From: Paulownia fortunei | Taxonomy: Eukaryota > Streptophyta > Magnoliopsida > Lamiales > Paulowniaceae | Direction of reading: 5' to 3' | Length of the DNA stretch: 64,000 bases | Assembly: GCA_019321725.1 (NCBI GenBank) | Contig: CM033105.1 | Coordinates: 13,777,632-13,841,631, forward strand | Part shown: one piece after another, positions 24,730-36,060 of the stretch | Layout: each line of letters opens with the position of its first letter | How positions within the stretch are numbered: the stretch's first letter is position 1 | The notes under the pieces: model-generated | What the model was told of the DNA's origin: nothing | The model's database searches: none | Seen by the model: the letters and a program-made list of their open reading frames with translations, nothing else | Position numbers and translations under genes: made by a program

Positions 24730-24972
24730 ATGGCTAAGAATCTACTTGCATCAATCTTGGAGAATGAAGTTTTAGATTATGAATTTAGACTACTTCTTGG
24801 CCTCATTTTGAAGGAGAAAGTTTTGGATTATAAGTCTAGACTACTTGTTGGCCTCCTTCAAGATAGATATAGGATTTTGAAAAATCGTTTGGTAACACAA
24901 CCAAAAAAAAACCTGCCATTAAGGAAAAAGATTCGAAGAAAAAGTTTCTTCTTCATTGTGTCTTTTTCCTAG
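24730..24972 (+). pseudogene. gag: Copia gag start with an internal duplication
   Basis: It opens MAKNLLASILENE like the copia gag at 20530. It then contains two tandem copies of a unit of about 26-27 codons, seen as the pair VLDYEFRLLLGLI and VLDYKSRLLVGLL. It ends in a basic stretch (PKKNLPLRKKIRRK) and a stop, followed by an LTR remnant. The 80-residue frame is far shorter than a copia gag and lacks the RNA-binding knuckle, so it is a broken gene. Confidence 0.6.
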
Positions 24973-24989
24973 AGTAATACAATCAAGAA

Positions 24990-25417
24990 TTTTTTTTTGA
25001 TTATTCTATCAACACAATTCATATTTCCGGTTGGATTAATAATTAGTGTTTTCTATAATAGTCTATTATTTTGGTTTAAGAAAATGAATAACCATTACTA
25101 GCACAATAGTGATCGATGGTTCTTGTCCATTGTGTGGATTTCTTTAGAGAGAGAACAGTTGGGCTCCTTAAGCGAGATGTGTTGTACCAATCCAGAAATT
25201 GATTGCCTCTTACCTTACATCAATCGAAGTGTTCTATAAGGGTAAGTATACACACTCTCTTTTATTTACAATAGTTGTATATAAAACACTAGTTGACGTA
25301 CGATCATTATGAAACACTACATGCACTGGAGGTGTAGTATTTAAATTGTATAAATGCATGTTTTAATTATTTTTAAATTTTTCACTATGCTTGCCACACG
25401 ATAAAGCAAACCCATCA
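24990..25417 (+). repeat. Ty1/copia LTR copy C, right part only
   Basis: From about 25090 the sequence matches the end of copy D (30805-31118): the GTTCTTGTCCATTGTGTGGA stretch, AAATTGATTGCCTCT, TCAATCGAAGTGTTCTA, ACTAGTTGACGTAC and AAATGCATGTTTTAATTATT. It ends AAACCCATCA, followed by GTAGTATTAGAGCC. The first 1.3 kb or more of the LTR is missing. The left boundary is uncertain. Confidence 0.7.
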
Positions 25418-27010
25418 GTAGTATTAGAGCCACTGTTTCGCATCAACTTTTGTTGAGTGCATTTATTTTGTGTTTAATTGTTAAATATAAAAGGATTATG
25501 ATATTGCATGATCTGTTTGATTGGGATAATTTTGTATTTGGTGAAATTTTTTAATGATAAAATTGTGCACACAACACAATACCACCAAGTGCATAAGTCG
25601 TCAGTTACGAGCTAGACACTATGCAATGGGGTTGAGCGTTAGCTTGAATGGAACATGAGGGCTGCTGCCTACATGGACTGCTCGTCGGTGAGTGCTTCAG
25701 TAGGCAGGTGCCCAGCAAGCTGCCAAGGAAATGCAGCAAAGTGGGCAAAAAGATGGCAAGTTGTTACATGCTCGCAAGCAAACTTGTGCACCCCGAGTCT
25801 TCGGGCGCACGCCCAGACATGACCGTGTGTACTGCCTAGTAGTGTGTGTGTGTATTGTTTACAAAATATGATTTTTAATTTAATTAATTGTAAATATCTG
25901 AAATGTTAATTTTAATTATAGAAAAATGGTTTTTCTTTAAAAATCATAATTAGCGCAAGTCTTCGAAAATTTACAATATTAAAAGATTGGAAAATTTATG
26001 TGCTTTAAATTCATGTGATGGATGTTTTAGCATGTATGTTTATAGGATGATCATTGGGCCATTGACCAATGTGATTGGTGTAATTATTGTCTTAGGGTTT
26101 TAAAATGGGGCTCATATTCAATCGTTGTATTATTTTTACATTTATGGAATAAGAGTAGAATAGGAGGTGAGGTTTTTTCTTCACTTTTTAATTGGAGGAC
26201 AAAGGAGAAGGACCAAGAAGCTCAAGGCCCATGTATACATGGGATAAAATATTTTGTAATAGATAGACTTTCTATACCATTTTATACCCTTGGATTAACC
26301 TAGACCTATTTTTGGCTCAAACAGGTCATTTAGGTGGGCATATGATCATCCATAGTTTATGATAAATATTAGACGCATGCTAGGATTTATTTAATGCTTT
26401 CATATGATATGCTTGCTATAAAATGAATCAACATATATTAGATAACCAAATAAAAACCTGATGAGGTCTTGGATAAAATAAAACCCCACTTAATTTATGA
26501 AACTAAGTAAAGAGTTTTAAAATTTGATTTCAAGCAAATATGGACAAATGTTAAAACTTATTGATTCCATGCCTACCATCAAAAGTAGAGACATGATGAT
26601 GCTACCACACTCGATCATTGGCCATGAGTCATGGGGTGGTCTTGTGTTGGAATGGTCTTATCACTACATTGGCCATGAGTCGTGTTGAGACCATATGAAA
26701 ATTAGCCCATATAGTATTAAGTGTCGAGCAACTATGGGCTCATAAAATTAGGGCATATGGGAAGAGGTGAGGCAAAAAACTTTGTGGGTTGTATATAGAT
26801 AAAATTGTTAAAGAGTTAACTACCTTTTAGTATATTGTATAGGTTCATAAACTTGGGGTATAAGATATACTAATTAGACGTTGATCCCACTAAGAAATAT
26901 GATTTTCCAAATTACCATTAGGGGTGATGGAATTTGAAGAAAATAGTGGGAGATATTCATAAGTAAAGACCTTGTTATAAGTGAATATTTTTTTTAATAG
27001 ATACTTGATT
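25418..27010 (+). repeat. Copia leader C with primer binding site
   Basis: It starts with GTAGTATTAGAGCC (25418-25431), a near-intact copia primer site. A GC-rich segment at 25560-25860 sits where leader B also has a GC-rich segment, but its sequence is different. From 25970 on, family blocks return: GCCCATGTATACATGGGAT at 26238, TTGGATTAACCTAGACC at 26290, GCCATGAGTCATGG at 26620 and AGGGGTGATGGAATTTG at 26920. The frame at 25648-25839 is in the GC-rich segment and has no known domain. Confidence 0.65.
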
Positions 27011-29339
27011 TTCTATCTCTATTATCACTAATATATCCAATTGGTATATTATCACTAAAATAAGTTTAGATAATCATACTTATGCATAATTATGATATGC
27101 TAGGTTAGGTCATATCACTGAAGAAAGAATTCACAAGATGACTTGTTTGCTTGACCTCTTGGACTTGCGTATGTGCCAACTTATTAATCTTATCTTAAGG
27201 GTAGGATGACCAAATCACCATTTGTGGGACAAATGAAACAAGGACCATTTTAGATTTGATCTAAAAGAATTGTATATAGTCCACTAAATGTTAGTGCACA
27301 AGCGAACTATTCTTACTTTATTACTCTAAATTCTTTGAAGAGTTCAAAAAATCTAAATATGAGGTAGAGAACAAAACCAACAGAAGTATTAAAATTCATC
27401 GACATGATCAAAGAATAAATACTAAGATGATGAGCTCTTTGATTACCTAATGGAGAATAGGATTCTAAAAAAGGTGAGTCCTTGTTAAGTTTCACTGAGC
27501 TCTCTCTTTCACTCTTGGATTATACCCTAGAATCAATGACATTCTTACGAAGAAAGTCACCAAAGTTGATGCTAAAAAAATCATATTAGATATGATATAG
27601 GAAAAACTCCTCATACCTAAATGTACGAGAAGGCCTGCTTATGTAAAGCAGTTAGTGAGAGATAGGTTAGATGCAAGATCCAACTTATACAAATTTATGG
27701 GGTATCCAAAAGAATCTGTTGGATACCACTTCTATGATTTATCAAATCTTAAAGTGTTAGTTTTGAGGAATGTGATCTTCTTATAGAAATATCTTTTCTA
27801 TTGGATAGAAAAGGGCTAGATCATAGAACATGACTAAATTCAAGAACCATGAATTCTCTCATAAAAGGTAATGGTACACAAATAAATTACTAAATTCTAA
27901 GTACTTAAGAATTCCCTTGAATATTAATTCAAAAGGGAACATTGATATATCATATGAATTTGGAAAATTAGCAAAATAACATTCGGTATGGACTTTGTGT
28001 ACTCCAACAAGGTACGGACCTTGATGGACCCACCATGTGGTATAATACCCATTGGCTGCAAATGGGTTTGCAAGCAGAAGCTTAAATTACATAAGGATTT
28101 GACTTAAAGTCAAGATGCTGACTATTGAGGAAACCTCTTATCAGAAACAATGCTGAAGTCCATTAATATCCTACTGGCCATATCTGAGTATATGGAAGGA
28201 TATGAGTGTCACTTTCGTCAATAGAAGTATTGAGAAGAAGTAGCCTAAGACCTTCATGTCCAATGGAAGCAAATAGAAGGTTTGCAAGCTTCAAAAGTCC
28301 TTTATTAGACTTGAAAATAAATTCCTAATATTGGTATATTCGATTTGTTGAGTTAATCAAATGATTTGATCTACTTAGGAATGTGAATAGAGCATATATG
28401 TGCAAGAAAATTAGTGGAAGCATAGAAAAATTTATTGTGTTAGTAACACTCTACTCATAATGATGTTGTAAGAATGTTACAATTAACTAAGACTTGTTAT
28501 CTAATAAGTTCTCCATGAGGTATTTGGAAGGCATCATTGAGCTTAGGGATTCAGATCCGTATGGATCTAAAAAGATGCTTGGATTAATCCAAATCCATAT
28601 GTATTGATGCTAAAAGGGTATAGCATGGAGTCATAGTTATTCTTTTTTTAAGTTTATGTCCGCGAAGACTTCTAAAGGAAAAAGAAAAGAATGAGTCACA
28701 TACTTTAAGTATACAAATCTATGTATGAAAAGTGATATCAAGAATGCTCTTAGTGTTACAAGCAGATATTAGTTTGTTTCATGATTATATCATTAAAAGC
28801 TGTAGATATGGTCCTTAAGTGCTTGTGAAGCATTAGTGACATTTTCTTGGAACACGGTTAGAAGAACTAAAGCTGGGATGTTGCATCTAACTTTTAATCT
28901 AAAGTAGATAACTTGATCTATGTCTAGAATCATATTTGTCCTAAATCGTGGTGGTTAGCTAGAAGGATTTCAGTCTTGAGACAATTGCAAATTCCCCCAT
29001 CAAGGATAAATACATCACCGCATGAGATGCTGCAAAGGAATGTGTATAGATGAGAAACCTCTTCCAAAAGGTTGGAAGTAGTTTTGGCTATTATTAATCC
29101 CATAAAAGTCTAGCAAGCAAAAGAGTTAAAATCTCATCATAGATCCAAGTATAATATGAGGTGATACTATATAATTAGAGTAATCATTCTTATAGGCGAC
29201 TCAATAGTAGAGAAAATAGCCTTGCCAGAAAATCTAGTAGATCCATTGACCAGACCCCTAGCGGAAATAGTATTCAAAGCAAATCTTTGGAAGATGGGCC
29301 TAAGATGCTGGGAAATTGGCTTTAGGGTAAGTAGGAGAT
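27011..29339 (+). pseudogene. Copia pol (gag-pre-integrase, integrase, RT, RNase H), broken; gag deleted
   Basis: Read across frames, the order of copia pol is clear. A gag-pre-integrase zinc region (GHITEERIHKM near 27110) comes first. Integrase core words follow (SKYEVENKTNRSIK near 27350), then the integrase end (RLDARSNLYKFMGYPKESVGYH near 27660-27720). An RT opening lies near 28045 (PIGCKWVCKQKLKLH-like), a later RT word near 28280, and an RNase H tail at 28960-29330 ending in GLRCWEIGF and SRRLLE. Stops and frameshifts are frequent. The leader joins almost directly to gag-pre-integrase, so gag is deleted. The final codons form the polypurine-like AGTAGGAGAT just before LTR D. Confidence 0.8.
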
Positions 29340-31118
29340 TGTTAGAATAGTGCCCAGTGTGCTAATTAATAGTTGCTCTTATATTATTGAAATAGAAAAT
29401 CTTATTCGATATATATTAACTTAAAGGTTTTTCTTTATTTTGATTGCAGTTAGACAATCAGATAAAGCCCCTTGACCATATTTAGCAATGCGGTATGGTC
29501 GCACATATGATGGTGATCATGGAACATGTCTCCAAAGCTTTGGTTTTAAATGAGTTATAGGTTGAGGGCTTTCTGAGATGGGACATCGAATAGCCCAGTA
29601 AGACTTATGCATACAATGCATGCTCATAAGATGAGGATGTCACATTCTATTAACATTAGCATAGAGATGCAAGTCCATGTATGCAAGTACTTGTTAGAGA
29701 CAAGTACACTGAACTGGCCCATATAAATTCTTAGTTGGAGGCTCTGCCTATTGAAATAAGAATTTTCATATTACGATACTACACGACTAGTCCTCGAACT
29801 TGAGGCATCATGGTAGCCTTGTGTATACCCTATAATATTTTGATATATCTTTTGATTACTTGGCAATCACAAAGGTGATATGTTGGATGTTGTACTGGTG
29901 TGCATAGAGGTTTATGAGTGTATAACATAGAATTCATCACTTGTCAATGACAAGTGAATCTCCTATGTTTTCATAGTTTATGACTCAAAAACCTTGGCCA
30001 AGGGAGGATGAATATTAATTCCTTAAGAGTCATTGAAACTTGAAACGGAATCAAAGTAATTGAATCAATTAGGGTTTTGACTCATAATTCATACCTTATA
30101 TTCAGTCGGGAGATTAGATGATAGAAGGACCGTACATGTATGGTACTCGCAACAAAAATAGATTCACTCGCCATTTCACCTAAGATTAGTTAGTCATGAT
30201 TACTTGCTAAATATTTTCATTGGTAGTGAGGTTCTTGGAATTAAAGAAATTAAAGAGTCTCTTTAATTTCAAGAAAATTAATTAATTATAACAATAGTTA
30301 TTCATAAGTTATAAGAATTACAAGTCCACTACTAAATTAGTTGTGAACCTAAAGAGTCACACACTATAACAGGGGAACCATTTCTTGAACCGTAAAATGA
30401 TCCAACTGGTTGGATCCAATTAATTAATAGGGATTAATTAATTATAGCTTTAATTTTATTCAAATATTCAATTAAGCAATTAAATTTTTTAATTGAACCT
30501 AATTTAATTAGGAAGCCTAATGGAGTGAAATAATTAGTTTATAGGATCAATCAATTAATTAATTAAAGACTAAATTACTTTAATTATTAAATTAATCTAG
30601 CTAATTATTTAATTGGGCTTGATGGAATTAATTGATCTGATCAATTAAATAAATTTGGATCTAATCAATTAATTATGAATTAATTGATGGACTTATTAAC
30701 TGAATTAAAAGTCCAAACCCTAATATTTAATTCATAGCCATTAGTAGAGGCCCATCAAGAATTTAGAAGATTCAAAAGATGGAGGACTTTTTTGCAAATA
30801 TCCAAAATAGTGATTCGGTGGTTCTTATCCATTATGTGGACCTTTTTAGAGAGGGAACATTTGGGATCCTTAGGCGAGATGTATTGCACCAATCTGGTAA
30901 TTGATTGTCTCTCACCTTACTTCAATCGAAATGTTCTACAAAGATAAGAATACACACTCTTTTTTATTTATAGTAGTTGTAAGTAAAATACTAGTTGACA
31001 TGCAATTGTTATAAATCACTACGTGCACCGGGGCATAACATTTAAATTATTTAAATGCATGTTTTAATTATTTTTAGAATATTCGTTGTGCTCGCCCCGT
31101 GGTAAAGTGAACCTAATA
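29340..31118 (+). repeat. Ty1/copia LTR, copy D
   Basis: It begins TGTTAGAATAGTGCCCAG directly after the pol end and purine tract, and it ends GAACCTAATA at 31118. It aligns along its length with copies B and E and with the partial copy C. It carries the AATTAATT-rich segment at 30270-30720. With LTR C it brackets the only copy that keeps pol. The sequence to its right is gag of another copia copy. Confidence 0.8.
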
Positions 31119-31345
31119 GAAGACGGTTGAGTCCATAATAACAAAAGGCAAGCCGGTCATGCTTATTGGACCCTCATCCAAATTAAAACCTGCAAAGCCT
31201 AACAATAGGAAGGGGAAGGAGAAAGGTTCATCGAAGGCCAATAAGATAAAGGCAACTGGTGGGATATTAAAGGGTTCCAACAAGATCGATGACAAGTGCC
31301 ACTATTGCGGCAAGTTTAGGTACTAGAAGAGAAATGGAAAGAGTA
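31119..31345 (+). pseudogene. gag: Copia gag nucleocapsid fragment
   Basis: The plus strand reads a lysine-rich stretch (SSKLKPAKPNNRKGKEKG) and then CHYCGKF at 31297-31317. This is the first half of a C-x2-C-x4-H-x4-C RNA-binding knuckle. The second half is destroyed: the His position reads Tyr, the following Trp reads stop, and the last Cys reads Gly. The first two are what C-to-T changes would give. The fragment abuts LTR D on the left. The minus-strand frame 31113-31295 is its shadow. Confidence 0.7.
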
Positions 31346-31349
31346 CCTT

Positions 31350-31465
31350 GTATAAATACATGGTGTATGGATAAGGTTTAAGTCTTTCAATTCAGTTGGA
31401 AGACTTATTTTATATAAATTGGAAGACTTATTTTATATAAATACATGGTGTATAGATAAGAAAGG
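31350..31465 (+). repeat. Short direct duplication
   Basis: TATAAATACATGGTGTAT occurs at about 31350 and again at about 31435. GGAAGACTTATTTTATATAA occurs twice in direct succession, near 31401 and 31425. A small local duplication is the simplest reading. Confidence 0.7.
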
Positions 31466-31737
31466 ACTCTCCTTGATATGGAAACTAGGGAGCAATAAAA
31501 GCCCTAGAGGGGTCAGCTAATAGGGTAATAGAGATTACTCCTAGTGGCCATTTTTTAGAGAAAAGAGAGAAAAAAAATATACCCCTCCCCCCTACTTCTC
31601 CCTCTAATCGTCTATCTTGCCCCCTTGTCCACAAAATTTTGATTCTTTTTATTACAAGTTAAAATTAAGTATTAAAACAAGACACCTAACCCAATAGTTA
31701 TGCCAGTTTCATAAACCTAAATTCCTTAGAATAAAAT

Positions 31738-31820
31738 TCGGCCTAGTGGTATCGCCTTCTACCTGGGTGGGAGATTCTACCCTAATGTGTATGAGTGGGT
31801 GTGTGCGTGAGTAAAAAAAA
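31738..31820 (+). mobile_element. tRNA-derived SINE, short
   Basis: A box A-like word (GGCCTAGTGGTAT, 31740-31752) and a weak box B-like word (GGGAGATTCTACCCT, 31769-31783) are spaced as in tRNA-derived SINEs. A GTGTATGAGTGGGTGTGTGC tail and an A8 run close the unit. It is only about 83 bases long. Flanking duplications are not clear. Confidence 0.45.
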
Positions 31821-31959
31821 TCATCAATTGCCCTTCACTAGTATAAATATAATTACAAGTGGGCATTAAGGGTGTAGATACGCTTTAAGGATTTATACTT
31901 AGGTCTAAGCAATCCCGATGAGCCAATTGATCTGGTCATCCTTATACTCTTGTAAACCA

Positions 31960-34155
31960 ATCTTATTCATATTAGTATCATTAAAATGGTAATTTTAATC
32001 TTAAATTCATCATAAGATTAGATGAAGTTTTTAAATCACATATAGCTATGGGGCATGGTCGCGCATATGATGGCGATCGTAGAATATGCCTCAAAGGTTG
32101 TGATATTAAACCATTCTAAGTCCATGATCATTAAGATGGGATATCAATGATCCTGTTGAGGCTTGCGCATATGATGAAGGCTCGAAAGAAGGATGTATCG
32201 TTCCATAGTTATTGATGTGGTGACACTAGTGCATGTATGTAGGTGCTTGTTAGAAAATAAGTTCACTGAACTACCCCACTTGAAAATTCCGAATTGAAAA
32301 TATTCTATTATCAAATGGAGATTTTCTCATTATGATAGTGCAAGAATTAGTCCTAGGACTTGAGGCACCATGGTAACCTTGTGCATAACATGTTGTACTT
32401 TGATATATTTTCTAATTGCATCATAAGCACAAGGGGTTTATGTTGAGTGTAACATCCATGTATGTAAGTTAATGAGTGGCCAACAAAGGATCCGTCACCT
32501 ATCTAGATAAATAGGCAAATATCCTATGTGTTTCACTATACTTGACTATAAAATCCTTAGTCAAGATTATTAGATAAGGGCTTTTCTAATTGTTCAACAT
32601 CAAGTCAAACTACTAGGAATAGATACATAGTTATTGAGCTACTAGAGTTTTGACTACTCATCCATGCCCTAGGCTCAATTGGATGGTTAAATGATGGAAG
32701 GACCATAGTTGCATGGTATTCATAATTGGAATAGGTTCACACTTTCACCTAAGACCAAAAGTCATGATACACTGTTAGGTTCTTCCCATGACTTGTGGGT
32801 TCTTAGAATTAATAGGTTAATTCGAAGAGGATTAAATAATTTGATTAATTAATCAAAATAATTATTTGTTCAACTAAGTCACAATACCAGCTAGCTTAGA
32901 GTGAACCTAAGGGGTCACACACAAACTCAGATAAGTCCATTTCTTGCCTGCGAAATATTGGATTAATTTAATTAATATGATTAATTAATGGGACCTAAAT
33001 AATTCAAGTGATTTAATTAATTAGATTAATTAATTAATCTAATTGGATTAGGTAGCCCACGCTGGAACAAATAATTAATTGATCAAATCAATTAATTATA
33101 GTAGGCTCATTTAATTTATGAGATGAATTAAGTTAATTGATTAGATCAATTAATTAGACTTAACTAATTAATTTGGTTTTGATTCATTAGATGTGGGCTT
33201 GTAGGAAGCCCATTAGGAATTAAATAGAGATTTGACTCCTAATTAAATTAAGGTTGAATTATTTTAGTTGCTTTGAAAGACTTACCTTGTAGGGATCAAG
33301 TATCCTTATATAATAAGGAGACTTACCTTGTGTGAACACTAGATGTGAACATAAGGAGAGTTAAATAAGGCACAAGTATATTTGTATGGGTTCGATTCCC
33401 ATTTTCTTTCCTTCAAGTGTGCTGGCAGGCAAGGGCCCTCGGGCTAAATCAAAGTAGACAAGAAGACTTACCATGTGTGGACAATAGGTATGAATACAAG
33501 GAAATTGGATAAGGACAGGTTGGAGGAAATATTTATATCCTCTTAGGCCAAAAAATTAGGGGATTATTTCTCCACCTTCTTGGATGTTTTTTGAAGCATT
33601 CTTAGCTGCAAAATTCATGCCCAACCCTCCCTTTTGATGAAGAAATTTTTTTCTTCATGTAAGTAAAAAAATGGCTTATTTTCTTCTTCAAAAATCGCAC
33701 AATCTTCCCTACTCTATATTGTTTTGATTCTTAGTTTCATGTGTTGAATATAGAATCAAAACAAATGACTAAAACACTTGTTGTTCTTGTTCCAAACAAT
33801 GAAAATGTATTCTTAGGTTAGAATTACCGAGTCGAGATTCTACTAGCATATGAACAACTTCAAGTGGGCATCCGAGGTGCAGATATGCTTAGTGGGGTCA
33901 TATTTAGGACTCTAAGTGAATCTTTCCATGATGAGAGGTTTGAATCAAACTTGGAAATTTTTCACAGAGAGAATGATTTTGATTATTACACTCATCGTCT
34001 TCAACTGGAAGTGAATCAAGTAAAAGTTTCTGAAACCTCCCTACTTGGTATCAAGAAACGCACAACTGATTAATCGCAAAAGGGTTCTAGGATTCATTTT
34101 TATTACATATGATGTAATTTTTATTTATGTTATTCGAGACCACACGAACCTAACT
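31960..34155 (+). repeat. Ty1/copia LTR, copy E
   Basis: It shares with copies B and D the GGGGCATGGTCGCGCATATG block (32050), the ACCATGGTAACCTTGTGCAT block (32370), the AATTAATT-rich segment (32815-33230) and the terminal GAACCTAACTG before TTGTATTAGAGCC. The TGTTAGA start is not visible; the left end is blurred by the sequence after the SINE. It contains an internal, roughly repeated block of the type AGACTTACC-TGTGTG-ACA at 33280, 33320 and 33465. Between the last two is a GGTTCGATTCCC word at about 33390. The frame 33864-34073 lies within the LTR and is probably not a gene. Confidence 0.7.
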
Positions 34156-36060
34156 GTTGTATTAGAGCCAAGGTTCATGTGTTTTTGATACTTTTCAATT
34201 GCATTTATTTAATTTATGTGATAAATTAAATATTTATATTGATTAGATTTGAATCAATGAATATCTTTATTTGGGATCTTGTGTTTTTTATTTTCAATTA
34301 TTGAATTAAATAAACAAAACAAAAATAATAAAATTAATAAATAAATAAAATGCGTAATAGTTATGCAATTAATTTGGTTTACTTGTTAAAACATGAAAGA
34401 AGTTCAAAATGAAATGATTTACCACAAGAGTTCATTTCTTGATTCAAGAACATAATTTTTGAGTTCAAGATTTCAAATTTTGTATTTAAGAATTTGATTC
34501 TTGAATTCAAGACTTCAAGATTTGTGAAATCTTGAAACTCTTGATTAAAGAACTTCAAGATTTTTGAAATCCTGAAAATATTGAATTAATAGTAATAATA
34601 AAATCAAAAAAGTTGAATTCTTGATCAAGAAAATTAGTTTCTTGATTAAGTTTTTCCAAGATTTCTTGATAAGATAAAGAAATTAAAAATTATTGATGGT
34701 GATCAATAAAGAGGCAAAAGTTGAGACTTACACCTATTTCATTTTGACAAGCAAGTGTTGCATATAAATTGGTGTTTCAAAATTAAAATTAATTGTTAAT
34801 TTTATGAAAATTTATTTTTCTAGAAATACCAAAAATCTAGATCCCAAATTTGAAAAAAATTGCACATAACGTAATCGATAAATTTATATGCTTTCATTAT
34901 CATGTGATAATTTATGTTGAGCATGCTAGTTAGATAATCATATAGCTTAGGCCAATGTGATTGGTTTAATTTTATGCACTTATTAGTTTTATTTGTTTTT
35001 AATTAAAATTAGGTCTGTGAGTCTCGCCTTTCTCTATTTTTATTCGATGTATTTCTATCCCCCTTCTATGTACCTCCCCTTGGAATTGTTCCAAGATTTT
35101 TTTATAGTTTTAGCATATGTAATAAGAGTAGAATTAGGAGGTTTATCTTTTTTGTAATTTGGCATATATTGCAAAAAGATGGAATGAAAATGGAGAAAAA
35201 ACAAAGAATTGAGGTCCATGAATGTATGGGATACATTTATGTAATAAATAGGTCTATTTACATTTTAATTATCACCCTTAGATTGACCTTGATCTACTTT
35301 GGCTTGAGTGGATCGCATACGATTAAAGGCCTATGATCATCCATTTATTTTAGTATATATATGATGCATGTTGCGTTTATTTAATTTTTTCCTTATGATG
35401 TATGCTTGCCACAATTAGGATAATGAACAATAAATAAACAAGATAAGAAAAATAATGAGATCTTGCACAATTTAATCTAGTAAGACCCTTACATGAAAAT
35501 ATTTCAAGTTAATAACCTTGATAGTTCGATATCAAGCATAAATGGGCAATATTATGTGGGACCTAATCGTCAATGTCTTCTATCAAAGGTAGTTGGCATG
35601 TGAAGCACTGCAACACTTAGTCTATTGGCCACAAGTGGTGTGATGTGCTAAGTGGAGGCAATAGTTGTGACTGCTACTAGCATGGAGATGCCCGTGGGTA
35701 GGAGGGTTAAAGGTATTGGCCACATGTCGTGTGACATAATTTAGTTGTCTTACTCACATGGATATTTGATAGGCAATGTTTGATACTTAGTACCATATTG
35801 GCTCATAAAATTAGGATCCATGGGAAGAGGTGAGGCAAAATAGCCTGAGGGTTGCATAGGGATGTAATTGCTAATGTTGTTAGCGACCTTTTAGTTTTGT
35901 CATATGGGCTCATAAAATTGGGGTGTATGGCAAGGCTAATTGAATTTCCCAAATTTTCATTTAGAGGGTGATGGGATTTAAATAAATTAATAGGAGATAT
36001 TTATGATTAAAGACCAAAACATAAATGGATATTAATAGAATAAATGCTAAGTTTTTTTGC
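34156..36060 (+). repeat. Copia leader E, with an AT-rich palindrome-rich variable segment
   Basis: A primer site (TTGTATTAGAGCC) begins the leader. The segment 34430-34690 is built of repeated short inverted words such as TTCTTGATTCAAGAA, TTGAATTCAAGAC and TCAAGATTTGTGAAATCTTG. These can fold into many hairpins and are not seen in leaders A, B or C. From about 35030 the family blocks return: CCATGAATGTATGGGATAC at 35216, GGCTTGAGTGGATCGCATA at 35300 and AGGGTGATGGGATTTAAATA at 35964. Confidence 0.65.

Noticed and set aside
33864..34073. 69-residue frame resembling a real short protein
   Set aside because: It falls within the end of copia LTR E; no recognised domain and no gene signals.
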